The notes beneath the pieces are model-generated. The model was given only the letters and a program-made list of their open reading frames with translations, ran no database searches and was not told the origin of the DNA. From Ridgeia piscesae (lineage: Eukaryota > Annelida > Polychaeta > Sabellida > Siboglinidae), in the NCBI GenBank assembly GCA_025642075.2, contig JAODUO010000951.1:187501-251500 (forward strand): a stretch of 64,000 nt of DNA, in the 5' to 3' direction. Made by a program: the position numbers and the translations under genes. The number at the start of each line of letters is the position of its first letter. Position 1 is the stretch's first letter. Below, in pieces: positions 61,223 to 64,000 of this stretch.

Positions 61223-62497
61223 CTGAAAGTGAATGCATACCCAAACATGAATACCCAACACATATGCATACCCAACACATATATCAATTCGAATGACAAC
61301 CTTGCGCATAACAACACCAATTACTGAGATACATTTCACAAGGATGGGTTTGGCTAGCTATGCAAATCCCGGGTGTAATTAGTACATCAATGCACGGATT
61401 TCAACCAAGAAAACATGGCAAATATATCATATACATGTCTTCTTTATTCCTTTGTCCTTTATTCGGAATAATGAAATAACTGATTGTGTTCGCTCATCTA
61501 CACTTAGATGAAAATATGAATTCATAAACATTTCATTACGTTTTACGATGTACAAAGACAGCAATAATTGATAACACAACTGTATTGAAATAACACACAC
61601 ACATACACCCCCCATACACATATATATAATGTGAGTGTAATATATATATATATATATATATGTGTCAACCATGTTAAGTACATGTACAGCCGCACCATAA
61701 GTGTTCCTGGTACTATGAGTGTATGACTGCTAAACGTTCACAGAAATTTGTCAACGAATTTGAAATAATTACTACTGTTGCGCGGTTGTCTGTTGCCACT
61801 GTGTTGGGTGTGACTGCCCATAGGCGGATTTCTAAATTATAATGTTAATTGATGCACACAGAACATCGTCGAGTTTTGTTCTTGTTTTTAGAATTGTCCA
61901 ATTAATCAGTGATATCAGTTCATTCCTCTTGCTGTACTGTTGGTAATGAAAGTATACAAATACATTCTGATTTTAAATCATACAGCGACATAAACAATGA
62001 TTTACTCGTTTAATGTATAGTGTGCATATTACCTGTATCATAACTACCTGATTAAAACATGTGAGGATATGTCATAGCATGGTGTCCCGCTCGTGAGAAT
62101 GGTGCTCTATTTATTTGAGCAAAACAATAATGTTTCACTGTTCTTTACATATTTTGGAAATGTTAAATCATTCATTTTATTTACAGATTATTAAGGGGTT
62201 TAACATATACAATTTAATATTATAAAGTGGATATTTTTTTTTGAATTTTGATGGGTTTGAAAAAAAAACCTAGCCGTGTCGCATAGCAATGCTGAAACCT
62301 CCAGCACCACATCCAAAGTTTCACCCAACATCTGCGGATTAACATAAATAAATCTAAATCGATGAACCACAGTTACGCTAACGATCAGCATCGAATGCAT
62401 TTCATGACAATTTATAACATCTCTTAACATTATTTATTGCAACCAATGAGGAGTTGTGATGGCATTTTGCATGCATCCGTTTCCACTGTACATGTAC
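61223..62497. other. Intron 1-2
   Basis: Contains a TA run at 61,639-61,662; otherwise featureless. Confidence 0.5.
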
Positions 62498-62628
62498 CTT
62501 GAAGACGGTGTTCTTCGTTTGGCCTCGTATGATTTTTTCGTACAGCTCCATCTTTTCGGGTGTCTCTGGCTTCGTCAAGTAGGCCTCAAAGTCACGGAAT
62601 GCCATCAATGATAACTTAACAGCAGCTT
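62498..62628 (-). CDS. Cache-domain protein, exon 1 of those seen
   Basis: Acceptor tgatgtttcag, donor gtacat after AAG. Starts with two bases (phase 1 from an upstream exon not in the window) and ends in phase 0. Reads AVKLSLMAFRDFEAYLTKP, PEKMELYEKIIRGQTKNTV. By position it lies between the VWA domain and the first Cache domain; no motif of its own is recognised. It joins exon 2 in frame. Confidence 0.72.
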
Positions 62629-63870
62629 CTGAAACATCAACAGTTTCATGCAAATTAATCGAACAAAATATCCGAAGTGAGAGTTCCAAATAACATCACT
62701 ACCAGTAGTCGGATAAATGACGACCTATGATGCAGGGTCTCTTTTCTCGTGTTACAAATACGGTATGTTACGCAAATGAAATACAAAGCGAATACAATAC
62801 ATTCTAGTCTTGTTTGGCAGCATAGTCAAGGCTGCTACCAGCAAATATGGTTGAAACTACCGAAAATGTATCCAGTATGTCTTAAAAATGGGAAAAATGA
62901 CATTTCAATATATTTGAAAATATTTGCTTCCATATGAAAGTATATAGGTTGAACTTCAAGGAACAATCGTTCTTCTCATCCAATCTATCATTGTTTTATT
63001 GCACCAATTTGTCAAACCATGATGATTTTACGTCTTTTTCCCCAAGGTATTCTACGTTATCCGCCACCTTGTCGTACTAAATTTGCGTGGATACACTTTA
63101 AAAAAAATAATAGTGAAATGAAAAAAGTGCGTAATGCAAGCCGATATCATGGTTATGAAATATGTAGAACTGATTCAGGCCTAGATTATTTTCAACATGA
63201 GAATTCGTTTTTTGCAAAATATGAGTTTGTTTTGAAGATATAGAAAAATGTGAAGTTGCAAAAGTTGTCCGTATTCCAAAAGCCACAACTATTGAATCAA
63301 GTAGGCCACATAAATGCTTTTGGTATGATATCTTGCATCGGCATCTTGTCTTCAACTGCATTAAAATAGTCATCGTCTCGACAAACCATGTGGTAGCTGT
63401 CATGGCTTTCCCCAAAGACGTCAGAGGATAACGTAGAACAGAAACATTTCTGATTTGTTTATATGGATTTTGGAGCTAGTTAAATACATAATACCTTGAT
63501 ATGATTGTTATTAAAATGGTTCAGACATTTGTGTTAAATACATGTGTAATGAATGAAATTAACCAACTAAATCGTGATTGTGTATTCATTCAATCCTCAA
63601 ACATGATACAATACACAATATATTATATCACTTAACATTTATTTTGATATCTGGAGCATTTATGCAAACATCAACAACTGAAACATCTTGATGAAGTAGC
63701 GTAACTATCATGGCAAATTAAAGTGTACACTGCAGCACGCGGATAACTTAAAATATATACGACTGCCATAATTTCTTATTATTGATCTACTGAAAGATAG
63801 TGTTAAATATAAGATTACCTGAACACATACACACATGTTAAAAAGTATTGCAGCTCATATGTAACCAGAT
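62629..63870. other. Intron sequence upstream of exon 1; unexplained frames at 63.0-63.4 kb
   Basis: A - strand frame at 63,305-63,440 (HDSYHMVCRDDDYFNAVEDK) has a composition like coding sequence but no phase-compatible donor. TTCTACGTTATCC at 63,050-63,062 is inverted at 63,426-63,438, so the stretch may be a small inverted-repeat element. Confidence 0.3.
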
Positions 63871-64000
63871 TTAACAAGATTGCCACCTAGAGAATCAACT
63901 CTAGATGGCAGGTGGACAAGGAAGCCCTTTGGCTTATCGAGAGTCCAACCTATCTATCTAAATGTACCCCGCCCTTCTTAGGTATATGTCGATGTTAATG
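63871..64000 (-). mobile_element. 3' end of the CR1-like LINE family, running off the window
   Basis: Matches 12,901-13,035 closely, with the TTAACAAGAT tail, the CTAGAG/CTCTAG hairpin and CCAACCTATCTATCTAA. This copy has AGATTTAACAAGAT at its end and continues beyond 64,000. Confidence 0.9.

Noticed and set aside
63305..63440. - strand frame HDSYHMVCRDDDYFNAVEDK as a further upstream exon of the Cache-domain gene
   Set aside because: No donor in the phase needed to join 62,628, and no convincing acceptor; an inverted repeat surrounds it.

Overview
The window looks like nuclear DNA from an invertebrate animal, most likely a lophotrochozoan such as a mollusc. It is AT-rich, has spliced genes with GT-AG introns, long (CA)n, (TA)n and (TATG)n microsatellites, many decayed non-LTR retrotransposons, and one Polinton/Maverick with terminal inverted repeats and a 6-bp target duplication. 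The species cannot be named from sequence alone.

Two host genes run tail to tail. On the + strand, bases 71-2089 hold the last four exons of a receptor-type protein tyrosine phosphatase (second phosphatase domain, ending in a stop at 2087-2089). On the - strand, eleven exons from 62,628 down to 9,314 join in one frame with matching intron phases. They encode the C-terminal part (about 590 residues) of a Cache-domain membrane protein of the CACHD1 / calcium-channel alpha2-delta family: first Cache domain, second Cache domain, a Cys-rich lumenal region, one membrane helix and a basic tail. The N-terminus (signal peptide, VWA domain) lies beyond 64,000. Most of the window is introns of this gene, and they are packed with mobile DNA.

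Layout: 1-2,089 phosphatase 3' end. 2,090-7,500 intergenic, with microsatellites and a GC-rich island. 7,500-10,130 two tandem copies of the membrane-helix/tail exon region; one copy has a usable splice acceptor and the other has lost it. 11,056-23,509 is the Polinton, in the intron between the last lumenal exon and the membrane exon. Its DNA polymerase B gene is split by a CR1-like LINE, and a second LINE fragment interrupts the region next to its integrase; a small membrane-protein gene, two gene remnants and a packaging ATPase are also present. 23,770-34,900 carries exons 10 to 6 plus LINE fragments and microsatellites. 35,200-38,900 (+) and 42,300-45,650 (-) hold two decayed members of a PIN/XPG-like nuclease family, one ending in a tesmin-type CXC zinc region. 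46,768-47,659 is a nested pair of inverted-repeat elements. 50,900-60,470 is a cluster of LINE copies, two of them head to head. The 3' end of the same CR1-like family that broke the polymerase gene recurs at 63,870-64,000.

Main points of interest: the precisely bounded Polinton inside a membrane-protein gene; the duplicated membrane/tail exon with a lost acceptor; the nuclease-CXC family; and a duplicated segment whose copies differ largely by small deletions.
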